Below, one piece after another: positions 1-7,287 of a stretch of DNA of 64,000 nt. The notes under the pieces were generated by a model that was not told the DNA's origin, did no database searches, and saw only the letters and a list, made by a program, of their open reading frames with translations. The position numbers were made by a program, and so were the translations under genes. The stretch comes from Bacteroidetes bacterium 2013_40CM_41_45 (lineage in GTDB: Bacteria; Bacteroidota; Bacteroidia; AKYH767-A; 2013-40CM-41-45): the NCBI GenBank assembly GCA_002215675.1, contig NGFH01000001.1:62001-126000 (forward strand). Direction: 5' to 3'. The number at the start of each line of letters is the position of its first letter. Position 1 is the stretch's first letter.

Positions 1-1539
1 GACTCCGGAAGTTTTCAATTCACCGACAGTACCGTTATCGTAATTCCGCAATTTATTATTGAAGGCGAGGGGAAATATTTACAATCCCGGCTGGAAAATC
101 TTTTCGGAAAGAAATTGCGAATCGAAAATGCAACTCTCCTAAAGGGAAAATATATTTTGCTTCAACAGGTTGATATGGATGTAAAAACAGGTGATTACTA
201 CCGCCTTAACATTACCGACAGTTCTATAAACATTTACGGAAAGGGAAATGAAGGCATTTTTTGGGGAATACAAACATTGCTTCAATTGTTGGGAGCAAAC
301 GATTCATCTCTAAAAATTCCCTGCTGCCGGATTTATGATTATCCCCGTTACTCCTGGCGTGGGATGCACCTGGATGTATGCCGTCATTTTTTTACCAAAG
401 AAGAAGTAAAAAAATACCTTGACCTGCTTGCGTTCTACAAGTTCAACATTTTTCACTGGCACCTTACCGATGACCAGGGGTGGCGGATTGAAATAAAAAA
501 ATACCCGCTGCTTACACAAATTGGTTCGGTCAGGAAAGAAACCGTTATCGGCAAGCCAAGCGATACAGCAAAATATGACGGCAAACCATACGGAGGGTTT
601 TATAACCAGGATGATATAAAAGAAATAGTTGCATACGCGCAGGAAAGGCACATCACCATCGTTCCTGAAATTGAAATGCCCGGCCATGCGCTTGCTGCAT
701 TGTCTGCATATCCTCAATTTTCCTGTTGCATGGAGCCATTGGAACCTGCAACTACATGGGGCGTTTTTGATGACGTGTATTGCGCAGGCAATGATTCCAC
801 ATTTGAATTCCTTGAGAATATTTTAAGCGAAGTCTGTGAATTATTTCCCGGAAAATATATTCATATTGGTGGAGATGAATGTCCTAAAGACCGTTGGATG
901 CTTTGCGAAAAATGCCAGCGTAGAATTAAAACTGAAAACCTGAAAGACGAACATGAATTGCAAAGTTACTTCATCGGGCGCATTGAAAAATTTCTGAACT
1001 CAAAAGGAAAACAAATCATAGGATGGGACGAAATACTTGAAGGCGGGCTTGCTCCCAATGCAGCCGTAATGAGCTGGCGCGGAACAGATGGAGGTATTGA
1101 AGCAGCAAAACAAAAACATTATGTAGTGATGTCGCCCGGCAAGCCGTGTTATTTCGACCATTATCAGTCAAAAAACAAAAAGAGTGAACCGCTTGCCATA
1201 GGCGGTTATAATCCGCTTGATTCTGTTTATCTTTATGAGCCAACTCCTTCGCAGCTTAAAGAAGATGAAAAAAATTATATTTTGGGAGCGCAGGGAAATG
1301 TATGGACAGAATATATAACGGACTTCAGCCATGTTGAATACATGTCTGTGCCACGAATGTGCGCATTGGCCGAAGTGCTTTGGACACCTGCTGCAAAAAA
1401 GGATTTTAAAAATTTTATTGTCCGGCTAAAAAATCATTCAAAGCTTTTAGACAGGATGAACGTGAATTATGCAAAACATTTTTTAAAAATACGAACCCTA
1501 TGGCGACACGAAGAAGTTTTATCAAATGGTCTGCGATGA
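1..1539 (+). CDS. Beta-N-acetylhexosaminidase, GH20 (5' end outside window)
   Basis: Glycoside hydrolase family 20 enzyme that removes terminal beta-GlcNAc or GalNAc from glycans or chitin oligosaccharides. The frame is open from base 1, so the N-terminus (signal peptide and start of the GH20b domain) lies upstream of the window; a TTG at 115 is internal, not a start. The TIM barrel begins around YSWRGMHLDVCRHF (bases 349-390). Family signatures are HWHLTDDQGWR (454-486), the catalytic Asp-Glu pair in HIGGDE (862-879), WDEILEGG and SWRG. The 3' end overlaps the glycosylasparaginase gene by 40 bases in another frame, so the two are probably co-expressed and act in sequence on N-glycan remnants. 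Family assignment is secure; exact substrate is inference. Confidence 0.93.
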   Translation, partial: DSGSFQFTDSTVIVIPQFIIEGEGKYLQSRLENLFGKKLRIENATLLKGKYILLQQVDMDVKTGDYYRLNITDSSINIYGKGNEGIFWGIQTLLQLLGANDSSLKIPCCRIYDYPRYSWRGMHLDVCRHFFTKEEVKKYLDLLAFYKFNIFHWHLTDDQGWRIEIKKYPLLTQIGSVRKETVIGKPSDTAKYDGKPYGGFYNQDDIKEIVAYAQERHITIVPEIEMPGHALAALSAYPQFSCCMEPLEPATTWGVFDDVYCAGNDSTFEFLENILSEVCELFPGKYIHIGGDECPKDRWMLCEKCQRRIKTENLKDEHELQSYFIGRIEKFLNSKGKQIIGWDEILEGGLAPNAAVMSWRGTDGGIEAAKQKHYVVMSPGKPCYFDHYQSKNKKSEPLAIGGYNPLDSVYLYEPTPSQLKEDEKNYILGAQGNVWTEYITDFSHVEYMSVPRMCALAEVLWTPAAKKDFKNFIVRLKNHSKLLDRMNVNYAKHFLKIRTLWRHEEVLSNGLR

Positions 1540-2474
1540 GCGCAGCAATGGTTTCAATCAGTAAGTCTTATGCAAAAAAAGTTTCCGTTGAAGGAAGCGG
1601 AAGCAAACCCATTGTAATCTCAACCTGGAAGCATGGTATTGATGCCAATGTGGACGCGTGGAAAATTCTTTCCACCGGAGGTAAAGCGCTCGATGCTGTT
1701 GAAAAAGGTGTGATGAATACGGAAAGCGATTTGGGCAACCGCAGCGTAGGGTTGGGTGGCTTGCCAGACCGTGACGGACATGTGACGCTGGATGCCTGCA
1801 TTATGGATGATAAAGGAAATTGCGGCTCAGTTTGTTTTCTTGAACACATCAAGCATCCCATTTCGGTGGCACGAATGGTGATGGAAAAAACTCCGCACGT
1901 TATGCTGGCGGGTGAGGGGGCATTGAAATTTGCTCTTGACAACGGCTTCACAAAAGAAAAATTCGACCGGACACCTGAGGCAGATAAGGCGTGGAAAGAG
2001 TGGCTGAAAAAATCGGAGTACAAACCAGTTATCAACTTTGAAAATCACGACACGATTGGAATGATTGCTTTGGACGCAGCAGGAAATCTTTCCGGCTCAT
2101 GCACCACCAGCGGCCTTGCTTACAAGATGCACGGACGTGTAGGCGATTCTCCGATTATAGGGGCAGGATTATTTGTAGATAACGAAGTGGGCGCGGCAGC
2201 AGCGACAGGAACCGGCGAAGAAGTGATTCGCATTGCCGGCAGTCATACTGTTGTAGAGATGATGCGCGAGGGACATTCGCCTGAAGAGGCCTGCCGCATT
2301 GCCGTTGAACGTATTTCAAAAAGTCCGAAGAATGTCCGCGAAATGCAGATTGGTTTTCTTGCCATCAACAAACATGGAGAGTTCGGGGCCTTTGCGTTGC
2401 AGAAAGGATTCAATTATGCCGTGTATTCAAACGAAATAAAAAATGAACTGAAGGATTCGAAAAACTTGTGGTAA
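1500..2474 (+). CDS. N4-(beta-N-acetylglucosaminyl)-L-asparaginase (glycosylasparaginase), Tat-exported
   Basis: Ntn-hydrolase that cleaves the GlcNAc-asparagine bond left after a glycoprotein N-glycan has been trimmed. The N-terminus TRRSFIKWSAMSAAM resembles a twin-arginine signal, so export to the periplasm is likely. The precursor should autoprocess before the nucleophile Thr185 in NHDTIGMIALD (Thr codon 2052-2054); the SGLAYKMHGRVGDSPIIGAG and GTGEEVIR stretches that follow are typical of the family. At 324 residues it is full length. The ATG at 1500 lies inside the hexosaminidase gene. Tail-to-tail with the next minus-strand gene across a palindromic repeat. Confidence 0.93.
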   Translation: MATRRSFIKWSAMSAAMVSISKSYAKKVSVEGSGSKPIVISTWKHGIDANVDAWKILSTGGKALDAVEKGVMNTESDLGNRSVGLGGLPDRDGHVTLDACIMDDKGNCGSVCFLEHIKHPISVARMVMEKTPHVMLAGEGALKFALDNGFTKEKFDRTPEADKAWKEWLKKSEYKPVINFENHDTIGMIALDAAGNLSGSCTTSGLAYKMHGRVGDSPIIGAGLFVDNEVGAAAATGTGEEVIRIAGSHTVVEMMREGHSPEEACRIAVERISKSPKNVREMQIGFLAINKHGEFGAFALQKGFNYAVYSNEIKNELKDSKNLW

Positions 2475-2476
2475 CA

Positions 2477-2509
2477 CACCTCCCCTGCCCTTCCTCAAAG
2501 GGAAGGGAG
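2477..2509. repeat. Solo copy of the DUF559-element terminal repeat; possible bidirectional terminator
   Basis: A 33-base GC-rich sequence starting CACCTCCCCTG and containing the imperfect palindrome CCCTTCC-TCAAA-GGGAAGGG. It aligns along its length with the left terminal repeat of the acs insertion (8121-8156): same order of a C-rich tract followed by a hairpin and the same GGGAAGGGAG end. It occupies almost all the 45-base gap between two convergent genes. Seen: the sequence match. Inferred: it is a solo or relic repeat now serving as a terminator hairpin. Confidence 0.7.
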
Positions 2510-2519
2510 ATTCCCGCAT

Positions 2520-3938
2520 TTAGTTTTTGATAAACTTTTTGCTGAGAATGGTTTCTCCGTTGCCGGTGATTATAAGTGCATATATCCCGGGGGAGTATGA
2601 AGAGATATCAACTTTTAACTGATTGCTTCCGCGTTTTATATTTTCATCCGAAGAAAAAACTTTTCTTCCTGCTACATCAATAATGGAAATAACTGCTGAA
2701 AATTCTTTGCTGCTCTCATAATAGATGGAAATATTTTTTGCGGAGGGGTTTGGAAAAAGTGACATAGAATTTTTTGCTTGCTTCTTTTCCGAAGACGAAG
2801 TAAGCAATGTATCCGTATCCAGGACAAATAAACCAAGCTGCATATCAGAAGCCAGCAAAATACCGCTCGGTAAATTAACATATGCGCCCCAGCATCCTTG
2901 GTAGGCTTGGCTTTGATAACCACTTATATTTTGCGGGTGTGTGTCGAAATACCCGATTCTGAATGGGTTAAGCGGGTTATCAATATTAAAAATCTGGACT
3001 CCATCCTGGTAGCACGCAATCACCGCTTTGCCATTTTTGATGTATGGATTATGAGGTGTCGCTCCGACATTTGAAACAAACGTTGTGTATATACCGGGAT
3101 TAGTTACATCGGTGACATCAACCAGCTTTACCGGAATGCCCGCAGGTACTTCATCGCAGTTTATCAAAACGGTTCCGTCATCGGAAAGAAAACTGCTGTG
3201 ATTATAATTGCCACTGGGATTAGGCAGATTTCCCCGTTGTGTAAAGGTGTTGTTGGAATTGAACTTATAAATATACAGGCCTTGTGTTCCGCAGGAAGCA
3301 TACACCGTATCGTGGCGCGAAAACATATCGTGCACCGAGCTAATCGCCGGGTAGTCATCATTTAACCTGCGCAGCAGCTGAGGCGTTACAGGATTCGCAA
3401 GAGAGTATACCGCCATGGATGCACCCGGTGACCCTGCCCCGGTGACACTGCCGCAATACAATTTATCTCCGTCAATAAAAATGGTGTGAGAGCGCTTGAA
3501 AATACTGCTGTCGTTGCGAACCAGGTGAACAGAGTCGGGCAGGTAAGACATGTCGGCAATCTGAAATGTGTTTGGCCCGCCATCATCGCTTACGATGTAT
3601 AAATATTTTCCGTAAGTCTGGAATTCGTGCCAGATAGATTTGTTTGCATTTCCAATGCCGGGAACGTAAGCCCTGAGAACCGGTACGGTAGGATTCGTGA
3701 CCTCAATGATATACGTTCCGGGCCTTGATGAGCCGATGGCGGCATATTCACGTCCGTTAGAAGTATCGGCCCAGCCGGTGCATCCCTGGTAACGGATTCC
3801 GTAAACAGGTTCGGGTATAACATTCGCAGAATCATCCCAGATTGAAAGCAGCGACATATTTTGCGAGGCAAATTGTGCTGTAACAATTTGATATGATGCC
3901 GAAAAGATAATAATAAGAATCAGTACGTGTTTTTTCAT
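2520..3938 (-). CDS. Choice-of-anchor B family T9SS-secreted protein (LVIVD-type beta-propeller)
   Basis: Secreted 472-residue protein. Residues 1-21 are a signal peptide ending ...QIVTAQ. The body has repeated units of the form V.D.....P......V, as in LVIVD/choice-of-anchor B proteins, which fold as beta-propellers (for example HSSFLSDDGTVLINCDE, KLVDVTDVTNPG and QIFNIDNPLNPFRIG). The last 80 residues (from SLFPNPSAKNISIYY to KKFIKN) are a type A T9SS sorting domain, which targets the protein through the outer membrane to the surface. The true role is unknown. It ends against the palindromic repeat at 2477-2509 and starts 23 bases downstream of the purine nucleoside phosphorylase gene on the same strand. 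Confidence 0.85.
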   Translation of the reverse strand: MKKHVLILIIIFSASYQIVTAQFASQNMSLLSIWDDSANVIPEPVYGIRYQGCTGWADTSNGREYAAIGSSRPGTYIIEVTNPTVPVLRAYVPGIGNANKSIWHEFQTYGKYLYIVSDDGGPNTFQIADMSYLPDSVHLVRNDSSIFKRSHTIFIDGDKLYCGSVTGAGSPGASMAVYSLANPVTPQLLRRLNDDYPAISSVHDMFSRHDTVYASCGTQGLYIYKFNSNNTFTQRGNLPNPSGNYNHSSFLSDDGTVLINCDEVPAGIPVKLVDVTDVTNPGIYTTFVSNVGATPHNPYIKNGKAVIACYQDGVQIFNIDNPLNPFRIGYFDTHPQNISGYQSQAYQGCWGAYVNLPSGILLASDMQLGLFVLDTDTLLTSSSEKKQAKNSMSLFPNPSAKNISIYYESSKEFSAVISIIDVAGRKVFSSDENIKRGSNQLKVDISSYSPGIYALIITGNGETILSKKFIKN

Positions 3939-3961
3939 AGTATAAATGTAGTATAATTTTT

Positions 3962-4771
3962 TCAGATGGTTTTTAAAAGTTCTTTTATGATAACTGTAAG
4001 CTTGCCTTCAGCTTCCCCCGCGGCTTTCAGCACATCCAGGTGGCTTATAGGAGGCAATTCATCCATTCCGCCCAAATCGGTAATAACAGAAACTGCAAAG
4101 CACGGCAGTTTCATGTGAGAAGCAACAATTACCTCCGGCACAGTAGACATTCCAACGGCATCTCCGCCAATGGCGCGTATGTATTTATATTCTGCAACAG
4201 TTTCAAATGTTGGTCCCGTTACTCCCGTATAAACCCCTGCATGCGCCCTGATATTATTTTGCGCTGCTATTTGTATTGCTTTTTGAATAAGGTTTTTGTT
4301 GTAAGGCTCGCTCATATCCGGAAATCTTGCACCCAGAGATTCATCATTTTTTCCAACCAGGGGATTCGGCATAAGATTAATATGGTCGCGGATAAACATC
4401 AGGTCTCCGATTTTAAAATCAGGATTCACTCCCCCTGCCGCATTGGAAATGAAAAGATTTTTTATGCCTAGAAATTTCATGACACGAACGGGAAATGTAA
4501 TTTCCTGCATGGAATATCCTTCGTAAAAATGAAACCGCCCCTGCATGACGACAACATTTTTTCCCGATAGCTTCCCGAAAATTAATCTCCCGGCATGTCC
4601 CACAACCGTTGAGACCGGAAAATTAAGTATATCTGAATAATTAATTGAATGTTCAATAGAAATTTCTTTCACCAGTCCGCCAAGCCCTGAACCCAGGATG
4701 ATTCCCGTCTCTGGAGTTGTTTTGACAACCGAGCGAATGTTATCTGCGGTTTGTTGTATTTTTTCTGGCAT
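3962..4771 (-). CDS. punA: Purine nucleoside phosphorylase, trimeric type
   Basis: Phosphorolytic cleavage of (deoxy)inosine and guanosine to the free base and (deoxy)ribose-1-phosphate, in purine salvage. Motifs of the trimeric (PNP/MTAP) family: GSGLGGL, GHAGRL, MQGRFHFYEGY, NAAGGVNP, the purine-site region GPTFETVAEYKYIRAIGGDA with VGMSTVPEVIVA, and a late SVITDLG. I choose the ATG at 4771 (protein begins MPEKIQQTADNI, 269 residues, the normal length) over the one 36 bases upstream, which would add a non-conserved hydrophobic tail. Its 5' end overlaps the lpxK 3' end by 32 bases, so the two are translationally linked. Confidence 0.92.
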   Translation of the reverse strand: MPEKIQQTADNIRSVVKTTPETGIILGSGLGGLVKEISIEHSINYSDILNFPVSTVVGHAGRLIFGKLSGKNVVVMQGRFHFYEGYSMQEITFPVRVMKFLGIKNLFISNAAGGVNPDFKIGDLMFIRDHINLMPNPLVGKNDESLGARFPDMSEPYNKNLIQKAIQIAAQNNIRAHAGVYTGVTGPTFETVAEYKYIRAIGGDAVGMSTVPEVIVASHMKLPCFAVSVITDLGGMDELPPISHLDVLKAAGEAEGKLTVIIKELLKTI

Positions 4772-5801
4772 AATCAATAATAGTATTCGCAGCTGTTTCG
4801 GAATCATTGTGCAAAAACTTTATTTCAATGGGCAGTGTATACAGCGGCAACGTTTCCACAATAGGTTTCAGGTTGTCTTTCATCAGCCGCATGTAATCTT
4901 TTTCGGTGGTTAGAATAATTTTTTCTTCTCCGTTAATATTATCAAAAACTTTCCTCACGCGTTTTAGGTCTATTTCGCTAAAATCATAATGGTCGGCAAA
5001 GCGCAACAGGCGCGTAAGTGTGAATGTTCTTTCAACGTAAGTTTTAAGCGGAAGCGGGTCTGCTATGCCTGTTAACAGTAACACTTTTGTTTTCTTTTCA
5101 ATCTTAAAATTCAAAGCTATGTTATGAACCGGCTTAATGTCCATATACTGCACATAAGAAAACCATACACGTTGTTTATGAGTGGGGTTTATTTTTCGCA
5201 CTGCTTTTCTCCTTTTATTGTCATCTAATGATGCAGGGGTTTTGGTAACGATAATAATGTCTGCCCGTTGCCTGTAAAAAAATGGTTCGCGGAAATTTCC
5301 TGCCGGCAAAAGAAAATTAACCCGCGACAGCGAATCGTATTCAAGCAGCAGGATATTTAATCCCGGTTTAACACTGCGGTGCTGAAATGCATCATCCATT
5401 AAAATTACTTCGGGCTTCGGCTGTAATTCAAGAAGCTTATTTATGGCTTCACTTCTTTTTTCCCCGATAGCAACAGTAATATTCTTGTACTTGGTATGAT
5501 ACAGCATGGGTTCGTCACCTATCAGAGATGCATTGGCCGTTTCCGAAACCAGAATAAACCCTTTTGTTTTTCTGCCATAGCCTCGGCTTAAAGTTGCTAC
5601 ACGGTAATGCGGGGAGATTAATTTGATTAGGTACTCGATAGTCGGTGTCTTACCGCTTCCGCCCGCTACCAGATTGCCTACGGATATTACAGGCACTTTA
5701 AAACTGTACACCTTGAATATCTTGAAATCATAGCAAAGGTTTCTGAAAATGATGCCTATGCCATACAGCAGGGAGAATGGAAACAAAAGAATCCGTTTCA
5801 T
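4740..5801 (-). CDS. lpxK: Tetraacyldisaccharide 4'-kinase (lipid A biosynthesis)
   Basis: Inner-membrane kinase that phosphorylates the 4' position of the lipid A disaccharide, showing the cell makes LPS. The N-terminal hydrophobic anchor (RILLFPFSLLYGIGIIFR) is followed by the Walker A region GNLVAGGSGKTP, the LSRGYGRKTKGF segment and VILMDDAFQHR, all characteristic of LpxK. I place the start at the ATG 5801 (MKRILLFP), about 353 residues; an ATG at 5840 would add 13 non-conserved residues. Divergent from glmM with a 94-base gap; followed by the overlapping nucleoside phosphorylase gene. Confidence 0.93.
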   Translation of the reverse strand: MKRILLFPFSLLYGIGIIFRNLCYDFKIFKVYSFKVPVISVGNLVAGGSGKTPTIEYLIKLISPHYRVATLSRGYGRKTKGFILVSETANASLIGDEPMLYHTKYKNITVAIGEKRSEAINKLLELQPKPEVILMDDAFQHRSVKPGLNILLLEYDSLSRVNFLLPAGNFREPFFYRQRADIIIVTKTPASLDDNKRRKAVRKINPTHKQRVWFSYVQYMDIKPVHNIALNFKIEKKTKVLLLTGIADPLPLKTYVERTFTLTRLLRFADHYDFSEIDLKRVRKVFDNINGEEKIILTTEKDYMRLMKDNLKPIVETLPLYTLPIEIKFLHNDSETAANTIIDYARKNTTNRR

Positions 5802-5882
5802 TGGCGAAAAGTACGAAGCCGAAAAGAATCGGCAAGGCAATTCTTAGAATCACAAAAGGAATACCGAATAATATACTTCATA

Positions 5883-5890
5883 TATCTTTG
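5883..5890 (+). promoter_or_regulatory. Bacteroidota -7 box for glmM (TATCTTTG)
   Basis: TATCTTTG matches the Bacteroidota -7 consensus TAnnTTTG. No good TTTG is seen about 19 bases upstream (AATA there). The box ends only five bases before the glmM ATG, so a transcript from it would have almost no leader. Confidence 0.5.
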
Positions 5891-5895
5891 TTCGC

Positions 5896-7287
5896 ATGCC
5901 ACTGATAACTTCTATTTCGGGAATACGCGGAACCATTGGCGGTAATGGTGCCGATGGACTTACGCCTGTTGCTATTGCCCGCTTTGCCTCTGCATTCGGC
6001 ACATGGGTTCTTAAAAATTCCAAATCAAAAAAGAAACGCGTTGTTATAGGCAGGGATGCGCGCATTTCGGGAGAAATGGTGCGGGGCATTGTTGTATCTT
6101 CCTTGAATGCATTGGGGATTGATGTTATTGACTTGGGGTTATCTACGACACCGACCGTTGAAATGGCAGTTACCGATTTAAAAGCGGATGGCGGAATCAT
6201 TATTACGGCAAGCCATAATCCCAAAGAATGGAATGCATTAAAGCTTCTGAACCGCAATGGAGAATTTATCTCTGAAAAAGATGGCACGGAAGTTTTGCAA
6301 ATCGCCAAACAGGAATCATTTTCCTTTGCTCCTGTACATCACCTGGGTTCATACAAGCGTGATAATTCTTTCATCCAAAAACACATAAAGAAAATTCTTG
6401 CGCTGCCGCTGGTTGATGTAAAAGCAATCCGATGGAAAAAATTCAAGGCGGTGATTGATTGCGTGAACTCAACGGGGGGAATTGCTGTACCACTGTTGCT
6501 TCAATCTCTGGGAATAAAACAAATCACAAAATTGTATAGTATTCCTGACGGAAATTTTCCGCACAACCCTGAGCCGCTGCCCGAAAACCTGAAAGTGCTC
6601 GCAAAAGAGGTACGTAAACGGAAAGCTGATATTGGTATTGCCGTTGACCCTGATGTAGACCGCCTTGCTTTGGTTTGCGAGGATGGGAGTATGTTCGGAG
6701 AAGAATACACTCTTGTTGCTGTGGCGGATTATGTTTTGGGAAAAGAAAAAGGGGCCGCGGTTTCCAACCTGTCATCTACCAGAGCACTCAGGGATGTTGC
6801 AGAAAAGCATGGTCAAAAATATTTTGCAAGCGCTGTGGGCGAGGTGAACGTTGTAAGAATGATGAAAGAAAAAAAAGCGGTGATAGGTGGTGAAGGAAAC
6901 GGAGGGGTCATCTATCCCAAGCTGCATTACGGACGCGATGCATTGGTGGGTATCGCTTTGTTCTTGTCACACCTTGCCATATCAGGCAAAAAGAGTTCGG
7001 AGCTAAGAAAAACATACCCGGATTATTTTATGTCGAAAAAGAAAATTGCACTTACCGACGGCATCGATATTGATAAAATTCTCAGGGCGATGCGCGAGCG
7101 TTATTCCAAGTTTGAAATTAATACCAGCGATGGATTGCGTATTGATTTTTCTGATGGATGGATTCACCTTCGCAAATCCAATACTGAACCGATTGTCCGT
7201 GTATACTCAGAAAGCAGCTCAAAGAAAAATGCTGATGAGCTCGCTGAAAAAATTATTAGTGAAATAATATCCATGGTAAATATATGA
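5896..7287 (+). CDS. glmM: Phosphoglucosamine mutase
   Basis: Alpha-D-phosphohexomutase family enzyme, most likely converting glucosamine-6-phosphate to glucosamine-1-phosphate for UDP-GlcNAc, the precursor of peptidoglycan and lipid A. The protein begins [16 protein letters not shown], has the phosphoserine loop [14 protein letters not shown] (Ser106), the metal-binding DPDVDR (from residue 251), the sugar-binding GEGNGG and the C-terminal phosphate-binding [15 protein letters not shown]. 463 residues is the normal length. Phosphomannomutase activity cannot be excluded from sequence alone. Its stop overlaps the acs start (ATGA). Confidence 0.88.
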   Translation: MPLITSISGIRGTIGGNGADGLTPVAIARFASAFGTWVLKNSKSKKKRVVIGRDARISGEMVRGIVVSSLNALGIDVIDLGLSTTPTVEMAVTDLKADGGIIITASHNPKEWNALKLLNRNGEFISEKDGTEVLQIAKQESFSFAPVHHLGSYKRDNSFIQKHIKKILALPLVDVKAIRWKKFKAVIDCVNSTGGIAVPLLLQSLGIKQITKLYSIPDGNFPHNPEPLPENLKVLAKEVRKRKADIGIAVDPDVDRLALVCEDGSMFGEEYTLVAVADYVLGKEKGAAVSNLSSTRALRDVAEKHGQKYFASAVGEVNVVRMMKEKKAVIGGEGNGGVIYPKLHYGRDALVGIALFLSHLAISGKKSSELRKTYPDYFMSKKKIALTDGIDIDKILRAMRERYSKFEINTSDGLRIDFSDGWIHLRKSNTEPIVRVYSESSSKKNADELAEKIISEIISMVNI

